A stretch of DNA of 33,392 nucleotides from Alcaligenaceae bacterium (GCA_012727555.1 JAAYGT010000189.1:1-33392); one strand, 5' to 3'. Shown: positions 18,270 to 26,475, counted from the first letter of the stretch. Translations and numbers: made by a program. Notes: generated from the sequence alone by a model not told the origin.

Positions 18270-19955
18270 ATGCTTGCCGAGCAACAACTCCAGCTCATCA
18301 CTTTCCTGCAACAGGCTGTCAACAGTCTGCTCCCCGACACCACGGCGACCATCACACTTGAACGCCCGAAAGTGGCGGCACACGGTGACATCGCCTGCAA
18401 TATTGCCATGCAGCTGGCCAAACCCGCCCGGCGCAATCCGCGTGAACTGGCCCAGGCTATTGTGGATACACTGAACGGTACGCCCGGGGTCAGCCAGCTG
18501 GTGTCCGCCATTGAAATTGCCGGCCCCGGTTTCATCAATTTCCGGCTTACCGCCCAGGCACGCCAGGCCGTACTGGGTGTCATCAGCGAACGCGGTTCAA
18601 ACTACGGCCATCAGCCCGCCACCGGTGAAAAACTGATGGTGGAATTTGTCTCCGCCAACCCCACCGGCCCACTGCATGTGGGCCACGCCCGCCAGGCAGC
18701 GCTGGGCGATTCCCTGTGCCGTCTGTTCGAATCGCAAGGTTACGCGGTCACGCGCGAGTTCTATTACAACGACGCTGGCAACCAGATCGACAACCTGGCC
18801 ATCAGCGTGCAGGCCCGGGCCCGCGGCATCGAACCGGACGCCGAACACTTTCCGGCCGATGGCTACAAGGGTGACTACATTCTTGATATTGCCCGCGACT
18901 TTCTGGCTAAGGCGACGGTTACCGGCTCCGACGGCGTGCAGGTTACTGCCACCGGCAACATCGACAACCTGAACGACATTCGCCACTTTGCCGTGGCCTA
19001 TTTGCGCCGCGAACAAGACCTTGACCTGCAGGCTTTTGGCCTGGCATTCGACAACTACTACCTTGAAAGCTCGCTGTACACCGACGGGCGCGTTGAACAG
19101 ACCGTGCAGGCCCTGATCAAAGCCGGGCATACCTATGAATCGGAAGGGGCCCTGTGGCTGCGCACCACAGAACTGGGCACCGGTGACGACAAAGACCGCG
19201 TCATGCGCAAATCCGAAGGTGGCTACACCTATTTTGTGCCGGATGTGGCCTACCACATCACCAAATGGGAGCGCGGCTTTCACAAGGCCATCAATATCCA
19301 GGGCACTGACCACCACGGCACCATTGCCCGCGTACGTGCGGGTCTTCAGGGGCTGGAACTGGGTATCCCGAAAGACTACCCCGCCTACATTCTGCACAAA
19401 ATGGTCAAGGTGGTACGCAACGGCGCGGAAGTCAAAATCTCCAAACGTGCCGGCAGCTACGTTACGCTGCGCGACCTGATCGACTGGGTTGGCCAGGACG
19501 CCGTACGCTTCTTCCTGGCCCAGCGCAGGGCCGATTCCGAATTTGTGTTCGATATCGATCTGGCCTTGTCCAAGAGCGAAGAAAACCCGGTGTATTACAT
19601 CCAGTATGCACATGCCCGCGTGTGCTCCATGCTGGCCCAGTCGTCCGACCTGGTTGCCGAACTGGCACACGCCCCGGTCGACAGCCTGGTTGCACCCACG
19701 GAATTTGCATTGCTGCAGCGCCTGGCCGAATTCCCGGCAACGCTGGCCATGGCCAGCCAGGAACTGGCGCCTCACCACCTGGCATTCTGGTTGCGCGATT
19801 GCGCGGCCGATTTCCACGCCTGGTACAACGCAGAACGCGTTCTGGTCGACGACCTTGCCCTGAAACGTGCCCGCCTGCGTCTGGCGCAAGCCACGGGCCA
19901 GGTGCTGGCCAATGGCCTGGCCTTGCTGGGCGTGTCGGCACCGGAACGCATGTAA
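18270..19955 (+). CDS. argS: Arginyl-tRNA synthetase
   Basis: This 561-residue class I enzyme charges tRNA-Arg. The HIGH-type motif is [12 protein letters not shown] at about residues 133-144; the KMSKS-type loop is KISKRAGS. The N-terminal ArgRS extension (ANIL-type) and the C-terminal all-helical DALR domain are both present. I chose the ATG at 18270 ([10 protein letters not shown]) because it gives the family N-terminus; an upstream in-frame ATG at 18075 overlaps the Rhs gene and adds 65 residues unlike ArgS. It leads an operon with the SPOR gene 6 bp downstream and dsbA. The 173-bp gap from the Rhs stop holds a TATCAT -10-like element near 18111 and no credible second gene. Confidence 0.97.
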   Translation: MLAEQQLQLITFLQQAVNSLLPDTTATITLERPKVAAHGDIACNIAMQLAKPARRNPRELAQAIVDTLNGTPGVSQLVSAIEIAGPGFINFRLTAQARQAVLGVISERGSNYGHQPATGEKLMVEFVSANPTGPLHVGHARQAALGDSLCRLFESQGYAVTREFYYNDAGNQIDNLAISVQARARGIEPDAEHFPADGYKGDYILDIARDFLAKATVTGSDGVQVTATGNIDNLNDIRHFAVAYLRREQDLDLQAFGLAFDNYYLESSLYTDGRVEQTVQALIKAGHTYESEGALWLRTTELGTGDDKDRVMRKSEGGYTYFVPDVAYHITKWERGFHKAINIQGTDHHGTIARVRAGLQGLELGIPKDYPAYILHKMVKVVRNGAEVKISKRAGSYVTLRDLIDWVGQDAVRFFLAQRRADSEFVFDIDLALSKSEENPVYYIQYAHARVCSMLAQSSDLVAELAHAPVDSLVAPTEFALLQRLAEFPATLAMASQELAPHHLAFWLRDCAADFHAWYNAERVLVDDLALKRARLRLAQATGQVLANGLALLGVSAPERM

Positions 19956-19961
19956 AACGCC

Positions 19962-20753
19962 ATGGCTCGTTCACGCCGCACATCGTCATCGGGCCGCTCG
20001 GGCGGCAGCACACTGTTCGGGATTCTGGTCGGCCTGATCGTGGGTGTGGCTGCGGCCGTGGGCGTCACCTTGTACGTGACCAAAGCACCCATGCCGTTTG
20101 CCGACAAAGCCAGCCGCGATCCGGCCAAGGTACTGTTGCCGCCCGATGCGCGCGATGCCCCCGACCCCAACCTGGGGTTGCTGGGCAAAGGCAATGGTGC
20201 GGGCACGCCATCTGCCCCCATCGATACCACCATACGACCAGACACCCTGTCGGGTGCGTCAACGCCCGCAGGCAAACCGCCTGGAACGTCAACCGACACG
20301 CTGGGCCAACTGATCGCCACGCTGGAACCAGCGGCACCGGGCACAGGTGCAGCTCAAGGCACGGGAACAGTCCAGGGCAAAGCCCCTGCCCCATCGGCAC
20401 CCGCACAGGGCGGCGAAACCAGGCCGGGCAGCGGTAATACCGCTTCCACCCCGCGCGTCCCGTCGCCAACGGCCCCTGCCGTACCGGGTACTGAACCAGC
20501 GCGCCCGGCAGCACCAGCAAGCCAGACCACGTATTATCTGCAGGCGGGAGCGTTTCGCTCTGAAGCCGATGCACAGGCCATGCTGGCACGCATTGTGTTG
20601 CTGGGTATGCCTGTCAGCATTGAAAAAGCCCAGGTCAATGGTGAAAACGTGAATCGCGTACGCGTAGGCCCGTTCAAAGGGCTCGACGACATGAACCGTT
20701 CACGGGCACGCCTGGGCCAGGAAAACATCACGACCTCGGTGGTTCGACCCTGA
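19962..20753 (+). CDS. SPOR-domain, FtsN-like membrane protein
   Basis: This 263-residue bitopic protein has a basic N-terminus (MARSRRTSSSGRS) and one membrane helix at about residues 18-40. A long Pro/Ala/Gly-rich periplasmic linker follows, and the SPOR domain fills the last 75 residues (YYLQAGAFRSEADAQAMLARI to TTSVVRP). SPOR domains bind denuded glycan strands at the division septum; FtsN-type proteins activate septal synthesis. The gene starts 6 bp after argS and precedes dsbA by 27 bp, an arrangement seen in related betaproteobacteria. The linker is repetitive in composition but shows no tandem repeat. Confidence 0.9.
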   Translation: MARSRRTSSSGRSGGSTLFGILVGLIVGVAAAVGVTLYVTKAPMPFADKASRDPAKVLLPPDARDAPDPNLGLLGKGNGAGTPSAPIDTTIRPDTLSGASTPAGKPPGTSTDTLGQLIATLEPAAPGTGAAQGTGTVQGKAPAPSAPAQGGETRPGSGNTASTPRVPSPTAPAVPGTEPARPAAPASQTTYYLQAGAFRSEADAQAMLARIVLLGMPVSIEKAQVNGENVNRVRVGPFKGLDDMNRSRARLGQENITTSVVRP

Positions 20754-20780
20754 ACCCGATCTCAACACAAGGAAACAGGA

Positions 20781-21416
20781 ATGTCTCTGAATAAACTGCT
20801 GAAAAATGTATCGCTTGCCCTGACGCTGGGCGTGGGCACGCTGCTGCTGCCCGCAGGCAGTGCCGCCGCAGCGGATCGCTACAGTGTGGTCGATCCGGCC
20901 CAGCCATCCGACACCAGCGGCAAAGTGGAAGTGCTTGAATTTTTTGCCTACACCTGCCCCCATTGCAAGGTCATGGAACCCATGGTGGCTCGCTGGGCCA
21001 AAACCCTGCCCGACAACGTGGTGGTCAAGCCTGTGCCGGTAGCATTCAATGCCGGCATGGCCGACCTGCAAAAGCTTTTCTACACACTGGAAAGCATGAA
21101 ACGGCTTGACCTGCACAACAAGGTGTTCAGTACGATTCACGATGAACGCAAGCGCATCTTCGATAAGGCCACAATCACTGACTGGGCCGCCGGTCAGGGC
21201 CTTGACCGTCAAGCCTTTGAAAACACCTTCAGTTCGTTTGGCGTTGATTCGAAAGTGCGCCGTGCCAACGAACTGACCAAAGCGTACAACATCAATGGCA
21301 CCCCCAGCCTGGCCGTTGGCGGCAAATACGTGACATCGCCCAGCATGGCCGGTGGCTATGAAGCCACGATTACCGAAGCACAGCGACTGCTCGACAAAGT
21401 ACTGGCCGGCAACTGA
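20781..21416 (+). CDS. dsbA: Thiol:disulfide interchange protein DsbA
   Basis: This 211-residue periplasmic oxidase introduces disulfides into exported proteins. A signal peptide ends near AAAAD (about residue 31). The active site is CPHC at 59-62 (YTCPHCKVMEP), and the cis-proline loop is NGTPSLAVGG. Length and layout are typical. A GAAACAGGA stretch precedes the ATG. It ends the argS operon; the anchored cysteine-rich protein at 7475 and the lemA-TPM products are plausible local clients. The last 13 codons, counting the stop, lie in a 57-bp sequence repeated at 22461-22517, so the end of the gene marks one edge of an insertion. Confidence 0.96.
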   Translation: MSLNKLLKNVSLALTLGVGTLLLPAGSAAAADRYSVVDPAQPSDTSGKVEVLEFFAYTCPHCKVMEPMVARWAKTLPDNVVVKPVPVAFNAGMADLQKLFYTLESMKRLDLHNKVFSTIHDERKRIFDKATITDWAAGQGLDRQAFENTFSSFGVDSKVRRANELTKAYNINGTPSLAVGGKYVTSPSMAGGYEATITEAQRLLDKVLAGN

Positions 21417-21433
21417 GGCCGGTTCAGGCCCGG
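21377..21433. repeat. 57-bp direct repeat, copy A (dsbA tail to metC tail)
   Basis: This copy spans the last dsbA codons, its stop, and 17 bases after it. It matches 22461-22517 at 55 of 57 positions; the two differences are A/G in the third-last region of dsbA and G/C just past the stop. It is the left edge of an inserted segment of about 1.08 kb. Confidence 0.92.
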
Positions 21434-21448
21434 CACTGGATGCCGGGC
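21428..21448. terminator. Hairpin at the dsbA end
   Basis: A 7-bp stem GCCCGGC/GCCGGGC (21428-21434 and 21442-21448) with a 7-base loop closes the argS-SPOR-dsbA unit and the convergent fitB gene. No U-run follows on either strand, so efficiency is uncertain. It sits at the edge of copy A of the 57-bp repeat. Confidence 0.5.
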
Positions 21449-21873
21449 TAGTTGTGCACTTCCCAGGGGTTAATCACATGCAACCCTGCAGCAACGAACG
21501 GGCTGACATCACGGGTAGCCACTGAAAACCCGTGCACCAGGGCAACGGATGCAATAAGGGGATCTGCTGTTTGAATTCCGCTACCCGACTGCCGGGCTTT
21601 TTTCAGAATTTCAGCGTAAGCCTGCGTGCACGCCATGTCGAAGGGCAGAATACGCCCTGAAAACAAAGGGAAAACACGTTTTTCAATGTGTTCATGCAAA
21701 AGCTGCCTGCGTTTGCCGGCAGGCATCAGGGCAATACCCGCACGAATCTCGGCAACCGTTATTGCCGAAAGAAAAAGTGTTTCCAGCGGCTGGGCATCCA
21801 GCCATTCACTAACACAGGGAACCGGTGACGGACGCACTTGCTCAGAAACCACATTCGTGTCGAGCAAAATCAT
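21448..21873 (-). CDS. fitB: PIN-domain toxin, FitB/VapC type
   Basis: This 141-residue PIN-domain ribonuclease is the toxin of a type II pair; VapC-like toxins cut tRNA or rRNA. The acidic metal-binding residues are in place: D5 (LLDTN), E42 (VAEIRAG), D104 (TADPLIASVA) and D122 (VATRDVSPF). The C-terminal GLHVINPWE matches FitB-like members. Its ATG overlaps the end of the antitoxin gene by 4 bp. The stop lies inside the dsbA hairpin. It is carried in the segment flanked by copies of the dsbA/metC junction, which suggests acquisition rather than long residence. Confidence 0.9.
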   Translation of the reverse strand: MILLDTNVVSEQVRPSPVPCVSEWLDAQPLETLFLSAITVAEIRAGIALMPAGKRRQLLHEHIEKRVFPLFSGRILPFDMACTQAYAEILKKARQSGSGIQTADPLIASVALVHGFSVATRDVSPFVAAGLHVINPWEVHN

Positions 21874-22127
21874 TCTTCAAAACTCGCTGCACGCGCCGGA
21901 CTTGTGTCGCGCGCACTTTCAAATGCAGCGAACTCATCCTCGGTCAGATTCACCTGACGTCCGATGTCTGTCAGCAGCGAACCCAGTTTTACCCGACCCG
22001 GCTGCCTGACAGCCGCTTCCAGAATGGTGCGCAATTCAGCTTCAACGCTGCGTCCGTATTGCGCAGCGCGTAGCCGTATGGCCCGATGTACCTCGTCGGG
22101 AATATTTCGGATGGTCACGGATTTCAT
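21870..22127 (-). CDS. fitA: FitA-type ribbon-helix-helix antitoxin
   Basis: This 85-residue antitoxin has an N-terminal ribbon-helix-helix (MKSVTIRNIPDEVHRAIRL) that binds DNA as a dimer. The C-terminal tail (LGSLLTDIGRQVNLTEDEF) should occupy the PIN toxin's active site. It matches FitA of the FitAB family in layout. The ATG at 22127, preceded by GGGGTG, is better than an in-frame ATG at 22139. The gene begins 27 bp from the end of an IS200/IS605-type remnant, so its promoter probably lies within that remnant: a TATACT -10 candidate is at 22313-22318 on the minus strand, with a weak -35. Confidence 0.9.
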   Translation of the reverse strand: MKSVTIRNIPDEVHRAIRLRAAQYGRSVEAELRTILEAAVRQPGRVKLGSLLTDIGRQVNLTEDEFAAFESARDTSPARAASFEE

Positions 22128-22154
22128 TTCGCACCCCATTTTGATTGCATCGAT

Positions 22155-22386
22155 TTGACATCCTCCTCGCCCTCAGCCGCTGGCTGCCGCGCTGGTGGCG
22201 GGAAGGACGAGGATTCCGGCGGCGCTACGCGATGCCCTGCCCAGCAGCGAAGCTGGGTTTCCTGTAACGGCTTGGTTCGAAGTTGGAATCGCACGCATCT
22301 GTACATAAAAACAGTATAACACCCTGAATTGAATCGCAGTACGCTATCCTTCCCCGACTTGAAGGACGGGGCCTGCTGCGCGACAG
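22155..22386 (-). mobile_element. IS200/IS605-type remnant, about 232 bp
   Basis: Read on the minus strand, this begins after a TTGAT-like site (22387-22391) with a left-end hairpin containing CCCCGTCC/GGGG (about 22348-22372). It continues with TATACTGTTTTTATG and ends with a right-end hairpin (about 22159-22216) and the terminus GAGGAGGATGTCAA. These ends are typical of IS1341/TnpB-bearing elements. No intact TnpB or TnpA gene remains. The element is bounded by a 14-bp inverted repeat, TTTGATTGCATCGA at 22140-22153 and its complement at 22398-22411. It is a deletion derivative and could only move in trans. Confidence 0.65.
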
Positions 22387-22460
22387 ATCAATTCTATTCG
22401 ATGCAATCAAAGAAACATAGCTACCTGAAAGCATGCAGGACCGGCAACCATGGGGCCATC

Positions 22461-22517
22461 AGCACAGCGACTGCTCGACAAAGTGCTGGCCGGCAACTGA
22501 GGCCCGTTCAGGCCCGG
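22461..22517. repeat. 57-bp direct repeat, copy B (dsbA tail to metC tail)
   Basis: This second copy has the last codons of dsbA fused to nothing upstream, then the dsbA stop, and the end of metC (stop at 22508-22510). It matches 21377-21433 at 55 of 57 positions and is the right edge of the insert. Copy B plus metC appears to be the original junction. Confidence 0.92.
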
Positions 22518-23707
22518 GCGTTGTCGAGCGCCTGGGCAATATCGGCCATCAGGTCATCCGGGCTTTCAAGGCCAATATGCATGCGCACCACCGAGGGCGT
22601 GGCGGTTTCCTGCCAGTAGCCATGCGAAGCCAGTGCGGCAGGATCAACCCACTGCACTAGGCTTTCAAAGCCACCCCAGGAAAAACCGATACCAAAGAGC
22701 GTGAGGTTATCGACAAAACGCCGGCACGCTGCTGCATCCAGATTCAGGCCGATCGACAACATGCCGTTTGAGCCCAGGCAATCACGCTGCCACAGTGCAT
22801 GGCCGGAATCCTGGGGCCAGGCGGGATGGAAAATACGTTCCACTTCCGGACGCGTGGCCAGAAACTGGCACACCTGCAAGGCATGATCGGCGGTTGTGCG
22901 CATACGCACTGGCAGCGTACGGGCGCCACGAATGGCCAGCCAGGCATCATCGGCGCTGATCGAATACCCCAAGGCATAATGGGTTTCATTGATGCGCTGC
23001 ACCAGTGCGGGATCAGACGCCATGACCGCCCCCAGCATGAGATCGGAATGGCCGCCCACGTATTTGGTGCCCGCCACCACGGAAACGTGTGCCCCCAGAT
23101 CAAGCGGGCGGTACACATACCCGGAGCCCCAGGTGTTGTCGGTCATGAGGATCAGCCCTTTCTCGCGGGCCAGCGCCGCCAGTGCCGGAAGATCCAGCAT
23201 TTCAAACAACAGCGAACCGGGTGATTCCACATACAAAACTCGTGTGGTGGGCAAAATGGCCTCGCGCATGGCCTGCACCGTACCCCGGGTGTACGATACC
23301 TGCACACCCATGCGATTCAATACGGTTTTATCCATGTAACGGACCGGCCCGTAAGCGCAATCGGCCACCACCATGTGATCACCGCTGCTCAGCACACTGA
23401 AAAAAGCCAGCGCAATGGCCGACAAACCCGATGGGGCCAGAAACGCCCGGTCGGCCCCCTCAAGATCGCAGAACACCTGTTCCAGCGCCGCATGGGTATC
23501 CATACCCATACGCCCGTAGGTAACCGCACGCTCACCACGGACCTTGGCCTGCTGCACACGTTCGAGGGCATCAAGATTCCTGAAACGAACTGTACTGGTG
23601 CGCATGGAAGGCAAAGCGACCGGTGCGGCCCCCGTATCGGGATCGAAAGGCGCAGTACCGGTGTGCTGCAACAGCGTGTCAAGGTGAACGTTCTTGGTCG
23701 TTTTCAT
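22508..23707 (-). CDS. metC: Cystathionine beta-lyase (PLP transsulfuration enzyme)
   Basis: This 399-residue PLP enzyme of the Cys/Met metabolism family most likely cleaves cystathionine to homocysteine. The PLP lysine is K215 in AGTKYVGGHSD; other marks are YGRMGMDTHAALE, TDNTWGSGY and the C-terminal WGGFESLVQW, VRMHIGLE. SLLFEMLD is a family-like segment. The start follows a GGAT stretch. A TATACT -10 (minus strand, 23744-23749) and a palindrome TGGCG-GTAT-CGCCA (23752-23765) lie upstream and may be its promoter and operator. Its last codons overlap copy B of the 57-bp repeat. MetC and MetB/CGS are not always separable by eye; MetC is favoured. Confidence 0.92.
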   Translation of the reverse strand: MKTTKNVHLDTLLQHTGTAPFDPDTGAAPVALPSMRTSTVRFRNLDALERVQQAKVRGERAVTYGRMGMDTHAALEQVFCDLEGADRAFLAPSGLSAIALAFFSVLSSGDHMVVADCAYGPVRYMDKTVLNRMGVQVSYTRGTVQAMREAILPTTRVLYVESPGSLLFEMLDLPALAALAREKGLILMTDNTWGSGYVYRPLDLGAHVSVVAGTKYVGGHSDLMLGAVMASDPALVQRINETHYALGYSISADDAWLAIRGARTLPVRMRTTADHALQVCQFLATRPEVERIFHPAWPQDSGHALWQRDCLGSNGMLSIGLNLDAAACRRFVDNLTLFGIGFSWGGFESLVQWVDPAALASHGYWQETATPSVVRMHIGLESPDDLMADIAQALDNARA

Positions 23708-23918
23708 GGCATCCTTCAGGTATCAAGGCGTTTTTGAAATGAAGTATAGGTTGGCGGTATCGCCATCATCTTATGCTTTGTGCTGCATTATGCTTTATTG
23801 CAAAAATATCGTGAGCAAATGAAGGGTTTATCTTGCAGGTGGCCTGTGTTCTGGAAGGTTCGAGCAGAAGTCAACGGGTGCAGACTTGCGCGGGCCACTT
23901 CAGGCGGTGGATCGTGCA

Positions 23919-23956
23919 TTGACGGCCCAGACACCCATTGGCATAATCTGCCAATG
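23919..23956 (+). promoter_or_regulatory. parDE promoter and palindromic operator
   Basis: TTGACG (23919-23924) and CATAAT (23942-23947) are 17 bases apart, a good sigma-70 promoter. A perfect inverted repeat, CATTGGCA-TAATC-TGCCAATG (23936-23956), is centred on the -10 box, a natural place for a ribbon-helix-helix antitoxin to repress its own operon. The ATG of parD lies 22 bp beyond. Confidence 0.82.
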
Positions 23957-23978
23957 CATTTTAAGTGGGGAGACTGGA

Positions 23979-24260
23979 ATGCCTACGCGTAACGTTGTGC
24001 TGACTAACTATCAGGCGTCCTTTGTAGAGCGTCTCGTCAGCACGGGCCGGTATCAAAACGCCAGTGAAGTCTTGCGAGAGGGACTGCGCATGCTGGAACA
24101 ACGGGAAGCCGAGGATGCCTCACGCCTCGAAGCCTTGCGCAGCGCAGTCAGTGTTGGCGTTGATGACTTCGAGCAGGGGCGATACGCCACCTTTGAATCG
24201 GGCGCTCAACTCAAAGGTCACTTGGCGTCCGTGGCGTCCAAGGCCATCGCAGGCGCATGA
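23979..24260 (+). CDS. parD: ParD-type antitoxin
   Basis: This 93-residue ribbon-helix-helix antitoxin starts MPTRNVVLTNYQASFVE and contains the family core RYQNASEVLREGLRMLEQRE. The tail (FEQGRYATFESGAQL) should wrap the ParE toxin. A GGGGAGACTGG stretch precedes the ATG at 23979. Its last four bases overlap the toxin start (ATGA). A perfect palindrome over the promoter is its likely operator. The pair lies on the far side of metC from fitAB. Confidence 0.92.
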   Translation: MPTRNVVLTNYQASFVERLVSTGRYQNASEVLREGLRMLEQREAEDASRLEALRSAVSVGVDDFEQGRYATFESGAQLKGHLASVASKAIAGA

Positions 24261-24604
24261 GAAAAACCTGGACAGTTCGACTCGGTCAACAGGCTGAACA
24301 GGACTACGTTGAAATCCTGCAATGGACAACCAGGACCTTCGGTGAGGGCCAGGCCAGCACCTACGCTGAAACGATGGCGCTGGCGATCGAAGCTTTGGAG
24401 CGTGGACCTGATATTCTGGGTGCCAGAGTACGCGACGACATCCAACCAGGCATTCGGACCTTGCACGTCGCGCGACAGGGGCGTGCGGGCAGACACTTCG
24501 TGGTGTTTCGCGCAACCGGGTCAGACATCGATGTTTTGAGGCTGCTTCACGACAGTATGGATCTGCCACGACATTTGCCTGCAGCCAATGATCTCTCGCC
24601 CTGA
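24257..24604 (+). CDS. parE: ParE-type toxin (RelE/ParE superfamily)
   Basis: This 115-residue toxin has the RelE/ParE fold. Chromosomal ParE toxins poison DNA gyrase, but close relatives act as ribonucleases, so the target is not certain. Family marks are LGQQAEQDYVEILQWTTRTFG, ALERGPDILG and the C-terminal RATGSDIDVLRLLHDSMDL. The ATG overlaps parD by four bases, which indicates translational coupling. A LysE exporter gene starts 18 bp after the stop. Confidence 0.9.
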   Translation: MRKTWTVRLGQQAEQDYVEILQWTTRTFGEGQASTYAETMALAIEALERGPDILGARVRDDIQPGIRTLHVARQGRAGRHFVVFRATGSDIDVLRLLHDSMDLPRHLPAANDLSP

Positions 24605-24622
24605 CGCACAAGTAACTGAACC

Positions 24623-25255
24623 ATGCTCACACTCGAACTGGCCGTTTCCTTTTTCGGCATTGCAACCCTGCTGGCCCTGTCGCCCGGGCCTGACAATCTG
24701 TTTGTTCTGACACAATCTGCCCTGTGGGGCAGGCGCAGCGGCCTGATGGTGGTGCTGGGTTTGTGTACCGGCCTGATCGGCCATACGGTGGCGGTGGCCG
24801 TGGGCCTGGCTACCGTGTTTGCCACATCCGCCACGGCCTTCAACGCCTTGAAACTGGCCGGCGCTGCCTATTTGGTGTACCTTGCCTGGGGCGCATTGCG
24901 TGCCGGTGCCGTCACTGAACACACAAAAAACAGCACCCCGGCCCTGAGCCCCTGGAAACTGTACCAGCGCGGCATCCTCATGAACCTGACCAATCCCAAG
25001 GTGTCGATCTTCTTTCTGGCATTCCTGCCCCAGTTCACCGCCCCGGCCCGTGGTTCAGTGGCACTGCAAACCATCAGCCTGGGCGCCCTGTTCATGCTGG
25101 CCACGTTTGTGGTGTTCGGTCTGCTCGCCTGGTTTGCAGGCACCCTGGGCGAGCGCCTGAAAGAATCGGCACGGGTCCAGATCTGGCTGAATCGTACCGC
25201 AGGCATTGTGTTTCTGGGGTTGGCGCTGCGACTGCTGGTGTCGGAACGCCACTGA
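24623..25255 (+). CDS. LysE/RhtB family exporter, second paralogue
   Basis: This 210-residue inner-membrane protein has about six hydrophobic segments. Marks are LSPGPDNLFVLTQS near residue 22 and NLTNPKVSIFFLAFLPQF near residue 118. It exports amino acids or related compounds; the substrate is unknown. It differs clearly from the copy at 4304-4933, with charged DN in the first motif as in RhtB/RhtC-type members. It starts 18 bp after parE, but functional linkage to the toxin pair is unlikely. Confidence 0.9.
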   Translation: MLTLELAVSFFGIATLLALSPGPDNLFVLTQSALWGRRSGLMVVLGLCTGLIGHTVAVAVGLATVFATSATAFNALKLAGAAYLVYLAWGALRAGAVTEHTKNSTPALSPWKLYQRGILMNLTNPKVSIFFLAFLPQFTAPARGSVALQTISLGALFMLATFVVFGLLAWFAGTLGERLKESARVQIWLNRTAGIVFLGLALRLLVSERH

Positions 25256-25270
25256 CTTTATCAGCCGGGT

Positions 25271-26341
25271 TCAGCACACCTGAAACCGAATGACCCCGTC
25301 TTCACCGACACTACGCTTGAGCTTGCCATCGAAGTACAAGGCATGAAGGTGCGCCAGTGCCTCGCCCATGGCAAAGGTCATCTGGTGCAGATCCAGTTTG
25401 CGCCGGAACATGACAGGCACGATATCAGCCGCGCTCATGGGCTGGGCACAGGCGGCAATGACTTCATCAAGGCGCTCGGCATGGTGTTCGTGCTGCTGGC
25501 GAATACGTTCATGCATATTGCGGAAGGGTTTGCCATGTGAAGGCAGCACCAGCGTATCTTCGGCCAGGTCATCGTAGGCACGCAAGGAATTCAGGTACAA
25601 CGGCAGCGGATTGCTTTCCGGTTCAAAGTCGAAAACACTGACGTTGGTCGAGATACGGGGCAGCAGCATATCGCCCGAAATCAGTACCTGCAGGGTATCG
25701 CAATACAGAGACAGGTGCTCAGGCGCATGCCCGTACCCCACAATCACACGCCACTCACGCCCGCCAATGGTCACGGTATGGCCATCCATCAGACGGCGAA
25801 AGCGCGGTGGCACCGATGGCACCAGGCCCGTGTAGTACGTGGCGCGCGCACGAATCTGTTCCTGCGCATCAGGATCCACAAGGCCATGGCGCCCGAAATG
25901 TTCGGCCGCCGCCGTGCCATTGGGGCCGCCCGGTGCGGCTTCATCACCGCTGCGGGTTGACCACAACCGCGCCGTCATGAAATCCGTCATGCTCATCCAG
26001 AGCGACGCTTTCCAGCGTTCACACAACCAGCCCGATAAGCCCACGTGATCAGGGTGCATATGCGTGACGATCACCCGCAGCACCGGCAGACCATCGAGCG
26101 AGGTTTCAAACACTTTTTCCCACAATGCCTTGACGTCATCACGACCAACCCCGCAATCCACAATCGTCCAGCCCTCGCGGCCATCGATTTCATCGCGCAG
26201 CAACCACAAATTGATGTGATCCAGGGCAAAAGGCAGCGGCATGCGCAACCAGCGCACGCCATCCGCCACGGCCAGTGCATGACCAGGCTCAGGCAAGGTA
26301 TCGCCAAAAGGGTAAACAAGCTTCTGTTCGTTCGGGTTCAT
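25271..26341 (-). CDS. Metallo-beta-lactamase-fold hydrolase
   Basis: This 356-residue hydrolase has the metal-binding motif HMHPDH at 94-99 (VTHMHPDHVG). Further conserved points are IVDCGVG, VGYGHAPEHLSLYCD, ISGDMLLP and LPSHGKPF, giving a two-zinc site of the glyoxalase II / MBL-fold type. The C-terminal winged-helix-like extension (from about residue 290) is as in many MBL-fold enzymes near thioester metabolism. The substrate is unknown. The start has GGAG a few bases upstream. It is divergent from a LiuR-like regulator; its predicted promoter (minus, -35 at 26499-26504) lies under the same operator, so it is a likely target, perhaps in branched-chain acyl metabolism. Confidence 0.9.
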   Translation of the reverse strand: MNPNEQKLVYPFGDTLPEPGHALAVADGVRWLRMPLPFALDHINLWLLRDEIDGREGWTIVDCGVGRDDVKALWEKVFETSLDGLPVLRVIVTHMHPDHVGLSGWLCERWKASLWMSMTDFMTARLWSTRSGDEAAPGGPNGTAAAEHFGRHGLVDPDAQEQIRARATYYTGLVPSVPPRFRRLMDGHTVTIGGREWRVIVGYGHAPEHLSLYCDTLQVLISGDMLLPRISTNVSVFDFEPESNPLPLYLNSLRAYDDLAEDTLVLPSHGKPFRNMHERIRQQHEHHAERLDEVIAACAQPMSAADIVPVMFRRKLDLHQMTFAMGEALAHLHALYFDGKLKRSVGEDGVIRFQVC

Positions 26342-26475
26342 TGTGTCTCCGTTGGGGTGAACTCAATAGGCTCAAGAAAAATGCATGTAAAACAAATTGA
26401 TGCAATGCAAAAATCGGGGCGCCACCCCATGCAGAGCCGCCGACAGCCTGCAAAGCGGTGGTGCGATTCCCCCTG

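Noticed and set aside
18597-19889. Long open frame (430 codons) on the strand opposite argS
   Set aside because: argS is unmistakable on the plus strand, and the minus frame is a shadow of its codon bias, with no known motif.
22120-22155. Omega RNA guide that controls fitA
   Set aside because: The remnant's right end points at the fitA leader, but with no TnpB gene here the guide would be the flanking sequence by default. Kept only as a question under the 14-bp repeat finding.
22128-22507. Active transposon with transposase
   Set aside because: Only ends and fragments remain; no frame long enough for TnpA or TnpB exists.
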